A stretch of DNA of 64,000 bases from an uncultured Gardnerella sp. (GTDB taxonomy: Bacteria > Actinomycetota > Actinomycetes > Actinomycetales > Bifidobacteriaceae), in assembly GCA_947252975.1 (NCBI GenBank), contig CAMXWX010000001.1, positions 46,138-110,137 of the forward strand. The letters run 5' to 3'. A program made the position numbers and the translations under genes. Below are positions 17,495-25,241 of this stretch, piece by piece; within the stretch, counting starts at the first letter, position 1, and every line of letters begins with the position of its first letter. The notes below the pieces were generated by a model, which was given only the letters and a program-made list of their open reading frames with translations, made no database searches and was not told the origin of the DNA.

Positions 17495-20095
17495 ATGAAA
17501 CCTCAGTTGGGAGATATTATACTTAATCGCTACGCTCTAATATCACCTTTGCGAGAAGAAGCAGGCATTCAAGTATGGAAAGCTAGCGACCGCATACTTG
17601 CTAGAGATTGCCAGCTCTTTATTGTGCGCGACCGTAGATTCCTTCCCGAAGTAAACACAATATCTTCTACTCTTGCACTATCTAGAATCCGCAAATTTAC
17701 GCCAGTTCTAAAAATTCACAACATAGATGATGTTGCAATTATTATAACTGAGTTGGATTCTGGAATAACTGTAGACGACTACATAAAATCACATAGCTCT
17801 ACACTTAGCTACGAAGCTATACGCTCTATTGTTGCCGAAGCAGCAAACGCACTTAGTAAACTTCTTGCATCTGGAATAACTCATTATGCTATTTCAACAA
17901 ACACAGTAAGAATCACAAATAATGGAGTAGAGCTAGCTTGCGCGCCAATAAGCCCTCTACTAAAAGACATTACTGTTGAATATTCAAAGCAAGATTCACA
18001 AGACAAACAAGATAAGCCGAGTACTAAAAATAAGCAAGACGCGCAGGATTCACAGAATTCGCAGGATTCGCAAAACAAAAGCGAAAATCAAAATAAAAGC
18101 GAAGAACAGTCTAAAAACTTGCCACAAAGTGTAGAAAACATTGCAACACATCAGCTTTCTGCACTTTTATATGCTCTTCTTACGCGCACTGGATACACGC
18201 AAAATAACACAGTTTTTAACGTTTCTAGACTTGCAGACGGCGTTCCTGGCGAATTTGTTATGATTTGCAAAAGAGGCCTTTCTTCTGCTAAGGATTCAAG
18301 CATTATTCCAATGGCATCTATTGGGGAGCTTCTGGCACTTTTAGGCACATATACTCCCGTTAAAAAGCTTAGCGAAAAAGATATTATTCTTAACAATAAT
18401 GCAAGCGAATCTTCTATTCAAAAAGCATTACTTTTACCTTGCAAAGACGAAGATCTTATTGATTTTCCAGAAGGATTATCTAAGAACGAAGATTTGCTTG
18501 AAAACGAACTATCAAGTCAAGAATCTATTGGTATTTTAGATTCAAGTGATTTATCAATAAAAAACGAAGACGAAAAGCCTAGCAAGTTTGGCAAAAACGC
18601 TAAAAATACTGGTCTTAAAAATGCAAGCAAAACCATTGGTGCTTTAAGCGCTTTGCTAAAAAGAAATGGTGATAATTCTGGGAAAAAACTTGATTCTTTG
18701 CCAGAATCCGATTCAACTGGAACAGACTACGACTTCCACGATATTGCTGCAGCAGAAATGGCGAATATTTTAGCTCCAACTGAGCTAGACGCCGATGATT
18801 CAATTTTCCACAATTTGTCTTCAACATACACAAGCTTCCCTAGCTATTCAACCGATAAATCGCAAGCAAGCGAAGAGAATAAGGTTGGCGAAAATAAAAA
18901 TAACGAGAATAGCAAGAATGCAAACATTGGCAATGATTCTACAAACGACTCGTACGCAAAAGAAAATGGAAATAAAAGCGCGTTAAACACTTTAGACTCG
19001 CTAACTTCTGGAAACGATTATTCACAAAAAGATGACTTATCTTCGCCACTAATGCCTAGAAGATTCGACTTTGAAGACCTTCTAAGCAGTAACACAAAAC
19101 ACACGGAGTTGCTTTCTAAGCCGCAAATCTTGCCATTAGAAGCCGAATCAACAGGAAGAGTGCCTGTTGTAGACAGCAATGGGCGTTTTGTTGCTCCTGG
19201 CGAAGAATCCGCTAGAGCATTGCGAGAAGAGGAGCTAGAAAACGAGGAATATGGCGATTACAGCAGCCAAAATGCTGGATTATTGTCTCACTCATCCATG
19301 CCTCCTAGCTTCCAGCCTCACGAGCATCAAGACGACTTAAAAGCAAAGAAATCTTCGAATCAAAACAATGTAGATATTGCGGATGCTAAGATTTTTGGAG
19401 GACTTTCTACAAAAGTCTTAGCTATTGGCGTTGTTGCATTGCTGGTAGTTGTTGTTTTTGCAATATCTTTGCATAGTCTTTTTAACTCTCACGAAGCGCC
19501 ATCAAACTTTGCAAAATCTAATTCTTGGGATTCGCAAAGTGTTGAAAATGTGCCTTTTGGAAGTCAAGGTGTTCTTTCGGAAGATAAAAGCGATTCATCT
19601 AAAGAAAAGCAACCAAGTAAGAACAATACGGGTAAGTCTGACGAAAAGAAGTCTGGCGAAAAGAATAAGAGCAATAAGGATAATAAAAGCCTTAAAAACA
19701 AGCATAAGAAACAAAATAGACGCAAGAAAGTAAAGCAAGTACCAAAGCCTAAAATGCCTACTAACAACACGCCTTACCCTATAGATATTCAGCAATTCTT
19801 GGAAGATACGGGCAATCAGCGCGGCTACGGCTACTACATGCACTTAACTCAGCCTCAAGAAGCATACAGATTTGTTGTTTCGATTCGTTCTTCGGGCGGG
19901 CATGGGTATTTGATTGCAAATTCCAAGAACGATCCTAGCGCTGGAGAAAAAGTTGCAGACTTTACCTTTGACGCTAGCGGAGTAACAGATGTAAAGTTCA
20001 AAAAGCCTATAACTGCGCAAGACTTTATCTTGTGGGTTCCACAAGGGTCTATACCAATGAATGGGCTATATATAAACTACGTTAGAATTTACTAA
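17495..20095 (+). CDS. Membrane pseudokinase with C-terminal sugar-binding-like domain
   Basis: 866 residues. Residues about 1-150 have the spacing of a Hanks kinase N-lobe and C-lobe (LNRYALISPL, ITELDSGITVDDYI, VAEAANALSKLLASGITHYAIS), but the ATP-binding Lys, the HRD Asp and DFG are missing, so it should be catalytically dead. A long acidic Ser/Asn/Lys-rich region (about 165-640) precedes one membrane helix (about 645-668), a Lys-rich stretch, and a C-terminal 115-residue beta-rich domain resembling discoidin/galactose-binding folds. The domain order matches the C-terminal half of M. tuberculosis MviN, where the phosphorylated pseudokinase recruits FhaA. Ribosome site GGGGAG is just upstream of the ATG. 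Thr/Ser sites for PknB cannot be assigned by eye. Confidence 0.75.
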   Translation: MKPQLGDIILNRYALISPLREEAGIQVWKASDRILARDCQLFIVRDRRFLPEVNTISSTLALSRIRKFTPVLKIHNIDDVAIIITELDSGITVDDYIKSHSSTLSYEAIRSIVAEAANALSKLLASGITHYAISTNTVRITNNGVELACAPISPLLKDITVEYSKQDSQDKQDKPSTKNKQDAQDSQNSQDSQNKSENQNKSEEQSKNLPQSVENIATHQLSALLYALLTRTGYTQNNTVFNVSRLADGVPGEFVMICKRGLSSAKDSSIIPMASIGELLALLGTYTPVKKLSEKDIILNNNASESSIQKALLLPCKDEDLIDFPEGLSKNEDLLENELSSQESIGILDSSDLSIKNEDEKPSKFGKNAKNTGLKNASKTIGALSALLKRNGDNSGKKLDSLPESDSTGTDYDFHDIAAAEMANILAPTELDADDSIFHNLSSTYTSFPSYSTDKSQASEENKVGENKNNENSKNANIGNDSTNDSYAKENGNKSALNTLDSLTSGNDYSQKDDLSSPLMPRRFDFEDLLSSNTKHTELLSKPQILPLEAESTGRVPVVDSNGRFVAPGEESARALREEELENEEYGDYSSQNAGLLSHSSMPPSFQPHEHQDDLKAKKSSNQNNVDIADAKIFGGLSTKVLAIGVVALLVVVVFAISLHSLFNSHEAPSNFAKSNSWDSQSVENVPFGSQGVLSEDKSDSSKEKQPSKNNTGKSDEKKSGEKNKSNKDNKSLKNKHKKQNRRKKVKQVPKPKMPTNNTPYPIDIQQFLEDTGNQRGYGYYMHLTQPQEAYRFVVSIRSSGGHGYLIANSKNDPSAGEKVADFTFDASGVTDVKFKKPITAQDFILWVPQGSIPMNGLYINYVRIY

Positions 20096-20132
20096 AAAAT
20101 ATTAAAACTATTAGGAATATTAGGAATATTTT

Positions 20133-21086
20133 ATGAAAACTGTGCAAAAAAACGTAATTATTATTGGCTCTGGTCCTGCTGGATACACTTCTGCTTTGTA
20201 TTTAGCGCGCGCTGGATACAGCCCTCTAGTTATTGCTGGAGCACTAACACCTGGCGGGCAGCTTATGAACACTACCGAAGTGGAAAATTATCCAGGATTT
20301 GCAGACGGCATTTTAGGCCCAGACTTAATGGAAGCAATGCAAAAACAGGCAGAAAAATTCGGCGCACAAATTTTGCTTAACGATGTTATTTCTGTAGATT
20401 TTAATGGCGATTTAAAAGCGGTTACAACCGACGATGGCGTAACTTACACATCTAAGGCTGTAATCGTTTCTACGGGCTCACAAGTGCGCAAATTAGGCGT
20501 TCCAGGAGAGCAGGAGTACTCGGGCCGCGGTGTTTCTTATTGTGCAACTTGTGACGGATTCTTCTTTAGGGAAAAGCCTATTGTTGTTGTAGGCGGCGGT
20601 GATTCTGCTTTCGAAGAAGCACTTTTCTTGACTCGTTTTGGCTCTTGCGTAACGCTTATTCACAGGCGTGATTCATTCCGCGCGTCTAAGATTATGGTTG
20701 ACCGCGCGCGCAAAAACAGCAAAATCAATTTTGTTTTAGATTCTGTTGTTTGCTCTGTAAACGGCGTGGATGGAGATGCACAATCTGTAACTGTTAAGAA
20801 TGTTAAAACTGGCGAGACTCAAAATATTGAGGCAAGCGGCATTTTTGTTGCTATTGGACACTCCCCATCTACAAGTTTCTTAAATGGTGCTTTAGATCTT
20901 AACGAAGATGGCACTATTGCTGTGCAAGGAGCATCTACTAGAACTTCAGTTCCTGGCGTTTTTGCTGCTGGCGATGTTGTAGATAGCGTGTATAGGCAAG
21001 CAATATCTGCTGCTGGTATGGGCTGCCGCGCGGCTCTTGATGCACAAGCCTATTTGAATGATTTAACTGATTTGAACAAACAATAA
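20133..21086 (+). CDS. trxB: Thioredoxin reductase
   Basis: 317 residues, a standard low-molecular-weight thioredoxin reductase. FAD site GSGPAGY near residue 12, redox CATC near 136 in CATCDGFF, NADPH site GGGDSAFEEA, and C-terminal FAD loop FAAGDV. It passes electrons from NADPH to thioredoxin in the cytosol. The gene follows the pseudokinase by 37 bp. Two direct copies of ATTAGGAAT (20109-20127) precede the ATG and supply two overlapping ribosome sites. No thioredoxin gene follows, unlike the mycobacterial trxB2-trxC pair. Confidence 0.95.
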   Translation: MKTVQKNVIIIGSGPAGYTSALYLARAGYSPLVIAGALTPGGQLMNTTEVENYPGFADGILGPDLMEAMQKQAEKFGAQILLNDVISVDFNGDLKAVTTDDGVTYTSKAVIVSTGSQVRKLGVPGEQEYSGRGVSYCATCDGFFFREKPIVVVGGGDSAFEEALFLTRFGSCVTLIHRRDSFRASKIMVDRARKNSKINFVLDSVVCSVNGVDGDAQSVTVKNVKTGETQNIEASGIFVAIGHSPSTSFLNGALDLNEDGTIAVQGASTRTSVPGVFAAGDVVDSVYRQAISAAGMGCRAALDAQAYLNDLTDLNKQ

Positions 21087-21091
21087 TTTTT

Positions 21092-21107
21092 TGTTCCACG
21101 TGAAACA
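21092..21107. promoter_or_regulatory. parS site 1 (15/16)
   Basis: TGTTCCACGTGAAACA, one change from the bacterial consensus TGTTTCACGTGAAACA. It lies between the trxB stop and the shared terminator. A ParB-binding centromere site. Confidence 0.85.
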
Positions 21108-21109
21108 AT

Positions 21110-21146
21110 AACCCCCAATAGTTGTATTAACAGCTTATTGGGGGTT
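21110..21146. terminator. Bidirectional terminator, trxB/parB
   Basis: AACCCCCAATA (21110-21120) pairs perfectly with TATTGGGGGTT (21136-21146); T residues follow on the plus strand and ATTGTTTC on the minus strand. The genes converge here. Confidence 0.8.
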
Positions 21147-21151
21147 TATTA

Positions 21152-22519
21152 TTAATCTTTTTTATCTACTAAAATATTGACTATTCGATGCAGTTCTTCT
21201 GGAGAAGAAAATACTATTTCGATTCTTCCGTGATTTTCGCTTCCTTTAATGGCAACTTTTGTGGAGAATCGATCTTCAAGCTGCTTTCTAATTGGAGAAG
21301 ACACCCACTTGTTGTTTCGTTTAACTCTAGTTCTTCTAGAAGAATCGTCTCCATTGTCTACTTTAATCGAAACAATTTCTTCCGTACTGCGAACCGATAA
21401 GCCTTCTGCAATAATACGTTTTGCGAGATTTTCCATTTCTTCTGTAGAAGCTAATGCAAGAAGAGCGCGTGCGTGACCTGCAGAAAGCACTCCCGATGCA
21501 ATATGTTTTTGCACGCTGGCTGGCAAATTCAAAAGTCGCAAAGTGTTTGCGATTTGAGGACGGGACTTAGAAACGGACTTAGAAAGCTGAATTTGCGTAA
21601 GTCCAAAATCATCAATCATTTGAGCATAAGCTGCAGCTTCTTCTAACGGATTTAATGCAACTCTGTGCAAATTCTCCAAAAGTGCATCCCTAAGCATGTT
21701 TTCATCCGAAGTGGTTCTAACAATCGCTGGAATCTTTTTAAGACCAGCTAGCTGTGTTGCTCTCCACCTTCGCTCGCCCATTATTAACTCATAATGAGCA
21801 TTGTGTAAATCATCTTTACTTACATCCTTGATTTTTCGCACAACAATCGGCTGCAAAACTCCAACCTCTTTGATTGAAGCAGATAATTCTTGAAGTTCTT
21901 CTTCATCAAAAATTGTACGTGGCTGATGAGCATTAGGAATAATATCACTTGGATCTAAATACTCTAAATACCCACCTTCAATAGGCTTTAGCTCTTGCGT
22001 TTGGCTTGTTTGTTTATCTTGCGATATTTTTTCTACAACTTTATTTTTATCATTATCTTCGTTCTTTTGCTTTGAAGAAACAAATGACTTAGAAGCAGAA
22101 TCACCAAAGAAAAAGTCAATTGGCCTTGTAACGTCATCAATTGACGGCATAGAAGTTCGCTTTGCCGAATGCTTGTTTTTGCTAGCGATTGACGGCACTG
22201 TTTCACGTGAAACGGAAGTATTTCCCCCCATTTTTTGGCTTAAATGCGGGGAAATTGAGTCATCAACGCTAGGAACCTTAGCTGGCTTTTTTGTAAATAC
22301 CTTTGTTTCACGTGAAACACTTTTTTGCGTATTTTTATCTACGATTTTACTGTCTGTTTCACGTGAAACAGTGCTCGAAGTGTCGTTACTCTCTAATGCT
22401 TCATGTGAAACATCTTCAATCTTTTTGTTAGCAAACTCATCTAAACTATCTTCTCCAGGAAGTGCAGGGAATAATGCTCCCAATCCTTTCCCCAAACGCG
22501 ATTTACTTGCACTCATCAC
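21152..22519 (-). CDS. parB: Chromosome-partitioning protein ParB, with parS sites in its own codons
   Basis: 455 residues, about 130 more than usual. The ParA-activating N-terminus SRLGKGLGALF is followed by a disordered polar stretch (about 20-180), then the CTP-binding domain with GERRWRA, a helix-turn-helix (LTQIQLSKSVSKSRPQIANTLRLL) and a C-terminal dimer domain. ParB clamps load at parS and spread to organise the origin. In the disordered stretch the pentapeptide VSRET appears three times, each time encoded by a parS sequence read in frame, and a decayed copy reads VSHEA. Start: GTG 22519 overlaps the parA stop by one base; ATG 22516 is equally plausible, with GAGAGGG upstream of both. 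Confidence 0.95.
   Translation of the reverse strand: MMSASKSRLGKGLGALFPALPGEDSLDEFANKKIEDVSHEALESNDTSSTVSRETDSKIVDKNTQKSVSRETKVFTKKPAKVPSVDDSISPHLSQKMGGNTSVSRETVPSIASKNKHSAKRTSMPSIDDVTRPIDFFFGDSASKSFVSSKQKNEDNDKNKVVEKISQDKQTSQTQELKPIEGGYLEYLDPSDIIPNAHQPRTIFDEEELQELSASIKEVGVLQPIVVRKIKDVSKDDLHNAHYELIMGERRWRATQLAGLKKIPAIVRTTSDENMLRDALLENLHRVALNPLEEAAAYAQMIDDFGLTQIQLSKSVSKSRPQIANTLRLLNLPASVQKHIASGVLSAGHARALLALASTEEMENLAKRIIAEGLSVRSTEEIVSIKVDNGDDSSRRTRVKRNNKWVSSPIRKQLEDRFSTKVAIKGSENHGRIEIVFSSPEELHRIVNILVDKKD
22199..22214. promoter_or_regulatory. parS site 2 (15/16), inside parB
   Basis: TGTTTCACGTGAAACG, only the final base departs from consensus. On the coding strand of parB it is read as VSRET followed by V. 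Confidence 0.92.
22304..22319. promoter_or_regulatory. parS site 3 (16/16), inside parB
   Basis: TGTTTCACGTGAAACA, a perfect parS palindrome. In parB it encodes VSRET in the context SVSRETK. Confidence 0.95.
22355..22370. promoter_or_regulatory. parS site 4 (16/16), inside parB
   Basis: TGTTTCACGTGAAACA, perfect, with one further symmetric base pair on each side. It encodes VSRET in the context TVSRETD. It is 36 bp upstream-edge to downstream-edge from site 3. Confidence 0.95.
22397..22412. promoter_or_regulatory. Degenerate parS-like site (14/16), inside parB
   Basis: TGCTTCATGTGAAACA, two changes from consensus including one in the central CACGTG, encoding VSHEA. Probably weak or decayed. 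Confidence 0.5.
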
Positions 22520-23466
22520 TAATTACCCTCTCTTTTTGAATCAATAACAGACAAAATTACATCAGACTTATTAGCTATCTCAAATGCAGCTTCTCTATAA
22601 GACACAGCACCTGTTCCATGCGGATCGTAGGTTATAACACTTTGATTAAAACTTGGCGCTTCTGGAATCTTAACAGTTCGCGGAATAGTGGTATTAAGAA
22701 CAATATTTGGATAATGATTTTTAACTTCTTGAAAAACTTCCCTACCAAGAAGAGTTCGCTTATCAAACATTGTTACAAGCATTGTAGAAACAACAAGCGC
22801 AGGATTATAGTGCTTTTGAACCAAACCAATTGTTCTAATCAACTGACCCAATCCTTCGAGCGCATAGTATTCCGCTTGAATTGGAATTAGCATCTCGTGC
22901 ACAGCGCACATCGCATTAATTACTAAAAGACCAAGAGAAGGTGGGCAATCAATAAAAACGTAATCGTAATGTTCGCTGCTAGAGCTTAAAAACTCATCAA
23001 TTGCATTCTTAAGAAGATTATTCCTATCTTCCATTTGAGCAACTTCTAATTCAGCACCACTTAACTCAATCGAAGCTGGAACAACATCTAGCCCTGCAAT
23101 ATCTGGGCACTCTTGTTTAACATCAGCAATAGTCTTTCTTCCTTCAATAACATCATAAATAGAAGGATCTGCGGAAGAATGTGGTATATTCATTGCCGTA
23201 GAAGCATTACCTTGTGGATCCATATCAATTAATAAAACTTTCGAGCCGCCAACAGCCATTGCTGCCGACAAATTCACAGCGGAACTGGTTTTTCCAACTC
23301 CACCTTTTTGATTCGCAACCGCAATAAAACGTGTAGTCTTCGGCTTAGGGAACACAACGCCATCAATGGCGTGAAAGCGACTGGTTATATCTGCCAACTC
23401 ACTGCCCAAGGAAGATCCAGAATCCCCAAAAATACGTTTAATTGTATCTTCTGCTGATTCCACCAT
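22519..23466 (-). CDS. parA: Chromosome-partitioning ATPase ParA (Soj)
   Basis: 315 residues. Deviant Walker A KGGVGKTSS after FIAVANQ, Walker A' VLLIDMDPQGNAST, Walker B YDYVFIDCPPSLG. ParA forms ATP-dependent dimers on DNA and is released by ParB, moving replicated origins apart. The first 45 residues form a polar extension seen in chromosomal actinobacterial ParA. The stop overlaps the parB start, so the pair is one operon, probably with rsmG upstream, although 250 bp carrying two parS sites separates parA from rsmG. Confidence 0.95.
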   Translation of the reverse strand: MVESAEDTIKRIFGDSGSSLGSELADITSRFHAIDGVVFPKPKTTRFIAVANQKGGVGKTSSAVNLSAAMAVGGSKVLLIDMDPQGNASTAMNIPHSSADPSIYDVIEGRKTIADVKQECPDIAGLDVVPASIELSGAELEVAQMEDRNNLLKNAIDEFLSSSSEHYDYVFIDCPPSLGLLVINAMCAVHEMLIPIQAEYYALEGLGQLIRTIGLVQKHYNPALVVSTMLVTMFDKRTLLGREVFQEVKNHYPNIVLNTTIPRTVKIPEAPSFNQSVITYDPHGTGAVSYREAAFEIANKSDVILSVIDSKREGN

Positions 23467-23605
23467 TCACACCACCCCGCCCACCTATGGGAAATTACCA
23501 AACTTAACCAATTTAACCGTAGTATTTTCAAGTTTCCTTTCTTCTATGGACATAAAACACCATAAAAATTGCAGAAAATGCTACAAAAATATTATAAAAA
23601 CACAC

Positions 23606-23621
23606 AGTTTCACATGAAACA
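23606..23621. promoter_or_regulatory. Degenerate parS-like site (14/16), rsmG-parA gap
   Basis: AGTTTCACATGAAACA, two changes from consensus, one in the core. It lies 16 bp from the better site at 23638. Confidence 0.55.
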
Positions 23622-23637
23622 TATAACATCTTTATTC

Positions 23638-23653
23638 AGTTTCACGTGAAACA
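23638..23653. promoter_or_regulatory. parS site 5 (15/16), rsmG-parA gap
   Basis: AGTTTCACGTGAAACA, core palindrome intact, only the first base differs. It sits in the 253-bp gap between rsmG and parA, where it could also let ParB influence parAB expression. Confidence 0.9.
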
Positions 23654-23719
23654 TTCAATGAAACTTAATGCAAAAAATAATTGCGAGTAAAAGTACAGAA
23701 GTAAATCACAAAACTTAAA

Positions 23720-24427
23720 TCAGCCTTTATCAATTATTACAACGCTAGTTGATTGAAGGCCTTTAGCAACAGGGGCATCAACTACTCTAGGATTTAGCCC
23801 TTTTACTTTTTTAATCATCTTTTCAGCTTTATCAATCTCCGCTTGTGCAGACTTTCCTTTTAACGCGATTAGTTGGCCATTCTTGCCTAATAGTGGAATG
23901 GTCCATCCAGCCAATTTTGTCATAGGTGCAACAGCTCTACATGTAACTACGTCAAAGGCTGGAATTTCGTGAGACTTAACTTTAGCAATAACTTCGTCTG
24001 ATCTTCCATGAAAAACTGTAACATTTTTTAGGCTCATAACCTCTACGCATTCTTTTAACCAAAGAACTCGTCTTTCCATTGGCTCAATTAATGTTACTTT
24101 GCAATCAGGCAAACACGCAGCTACAACAATTCCTGGAAAACCTCCGCCACTTCCAACGTCTGCAATAGATTTCTTACTTGACTTTTCAACTGCTTTTTTA
24201 ACAAATGGAACAACCGCAGCAGAATTTAGAATATGCCTTTCCCAAAGAATATTCATATCTCTAGGACCAACAAGGCCGCGAACTAATCCCTCTTTCTTAA
24301 GTTTCACGTGAAACATCTTGCATTTATCAAGAGCATTGCCCAAAACTTCACTCAACAAAGGGGAGTTGTCTAATTCATCTACATTGTTTTCATCTACATT
24401 GTTTTGTAAATTGTCAGCCTGTTCCAT
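23720..24427 (-). CDS. rsmG: 16S rRNA 7-methylguanosine methyltransferase (RsmG/GidB)
   Basis: 235 residues. SAM motif [28 protein letters not shown], and CRAVAPM identify RsmG, which methylates a guanine in the 530 loop of 16S rRNA. The RNA-binding start [15 protein letters not shown] is also typical. An acidic, Asn-rich first 30 residues (with a repeated NNVDE) is an extension. A parS site is embedded in codons 37-42 (FHVKL). Downstream lie the parS sites and parA on the same strand; upstream a terminator separates it from jag. Confidence 0.93.
   Translation of the reverse strand: MEQADNLQNNVDENNVDELDNSPLLSEVLGNALDKCKMFHVKLKKEGLVRGLVGPRDMNILWERHILNSAAVVPFVKKAVEKSSKKSIADVGSGGGFPGIVVAACLPDCKVTLIEPMERRVLWLKECVEVMSLKNVTVFHGRSDEVIAKVKSHEIPAFDVVTCRAVAPMTKLAGWTIPLLGKNGQLIALKGKSAQAEIDKAEKMIKKVKGLNPRVVDAPVAKGLQSTSVVIIDKG
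24300..24315. promoter_or_regulatory. parS site 6 (15/16), inside rsmG
   Basis: AGTTTCACGTGAAACA with intact core, read in rsmG on the minus strand as MFHVKL. The reading frame differs from that used by the sites inside parB. Confidence 0.9.
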
Positions 24428-24462
24428 ATCTAAAATCTTTTCCGCAAATCAGCCCCTCAAAC

Positions 24463-24508
24463 AAAAAGTAACACAATAAAACATTTTTGTTCTATTGTGT
24501 TACTTTTT
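24463..24508 (-). terminator. Terminator between jag and rsmG
   Basis: AAAAAGTAACACAATA (24463-24478) and TATTGTGTTACTTTTT (24493-24508) form a perfect 16-bp stem with T tracts at the 3' side on either strand. It likely ends the rpmH-rnpA-yidD-yidC-jag transcript and separates it from rsmG-parA-parB. Confidence 0.75.
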
Positions 24509-24522
24509 ATTTAAGCTAATTG

Positions 24523-25101
24523 CTACTCTGTATATTCTTCGTCCAACTCTACGTCTACATCATCCATGTCTACATCCACATCTTCATCTAAATCATCGTC
24601 TTCAATGGCGCTTGCAGGCATATAAACAGTAACGTAGCGGTGTGGTTCTTCTCCATGAGACCTAGACCTTAAGCCTTCTTCTCTAACTGTATCGTGAATA
24701 ACTTTACGCTCAAACGAATTCATTGGCTTCAAATCAACAGAATCGCCAGTTTCGCGAACTTCATCAACAGCATCCAACGCAATATCTCGCAAATGTTGAC
24801 GCTTACGCTTAAGGAACCCATCAACGTCTACAATTAAGTGCGATCTTTCACCAGTTTTTTGCTGAATAGCTAGACGGCTCAATTGTTGCAAAGCATCAAC
24901 AACCTCTCCATCTCTACCAATCAAATGCTTAATATCTGAATCGTCGTCTGCAACAATTTGAATCATTGGTCTATTGTTGCGAACTCCCATTTCAATATCA
25001 CCTTCGTAATCAGCAATATCTAAAAGTCCTTCTAAGTAATCGGCAGCTATATCAGCTTCCTCATTGAGCTGGTCAATGCTCCTGGTCTCGTCTTGTGCCA
25101 T
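24523..25101 (-). CDS. khpB: Jag/KhpB RNA-binding protein (KH and R3H domains)
   Basis: 192 residues. A KH-type domain with LIGRDGEVVDALQQLSRLA (about 80-100) is followed by an R3H-like segment with MNSFERKVIHDTVREEGLRSRSHGEEPHRYV (given here only by its ends MNSFER and EPHRYV). The C-terminus is a strongly acidic Asp/Glu tail. The N-terminal Jag domain is absent or reduced. It binds RNA in the cytosol and in other bacteria affects cell elongation and membrane-protein biogenesis. It follows yidC, the usual partner, by 140 bp of AT-rich DNA with no clear signal. Confidence 0.9.
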   Translation of the reverse strand: MAQDETRSIDQLNEEADIAADYLEGLLDIADYEGDIEMGVRNNRPMIQIVADDDSDIKHLIGRDGEVVDALQQLSRLAIQQKTGERSHLIVDVDGFLKRKRQHLRDIALDAVDEVRETGDSVDLKPMNSFERKVIHDTVREEGLRSRSHGEEPHRYVTVYMPASAIEDDDLDEDVDVDMDDVDVELDEEYTE

Positions 25102-25241
25102 TTACATACTCCTTAATTTCAATAAATGTCAAGAATCACAATTCTGTGTACAGTTTAACTGAAGATAAATCCAAATTTATAAATTATTTTAATAATTTTA
25201 ATAAATCTAATAAATAAATTCACATTTACATTGTTTTTACA

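Noticed and set aside
17495-18000. Active Ser/Thr kinase at the start of the 866-residue protein
   Set aside because: The fold spacing is present but the ATP-binding Lys, HRD Asp and DFG are absent, so it is called a pseudokinase.
24463-24508. A regulatory palindrome (operator) between jag and rsmG
   Set aside because: The 16-bp stem with T tracts on both sides fits a terminator better than a protein site.
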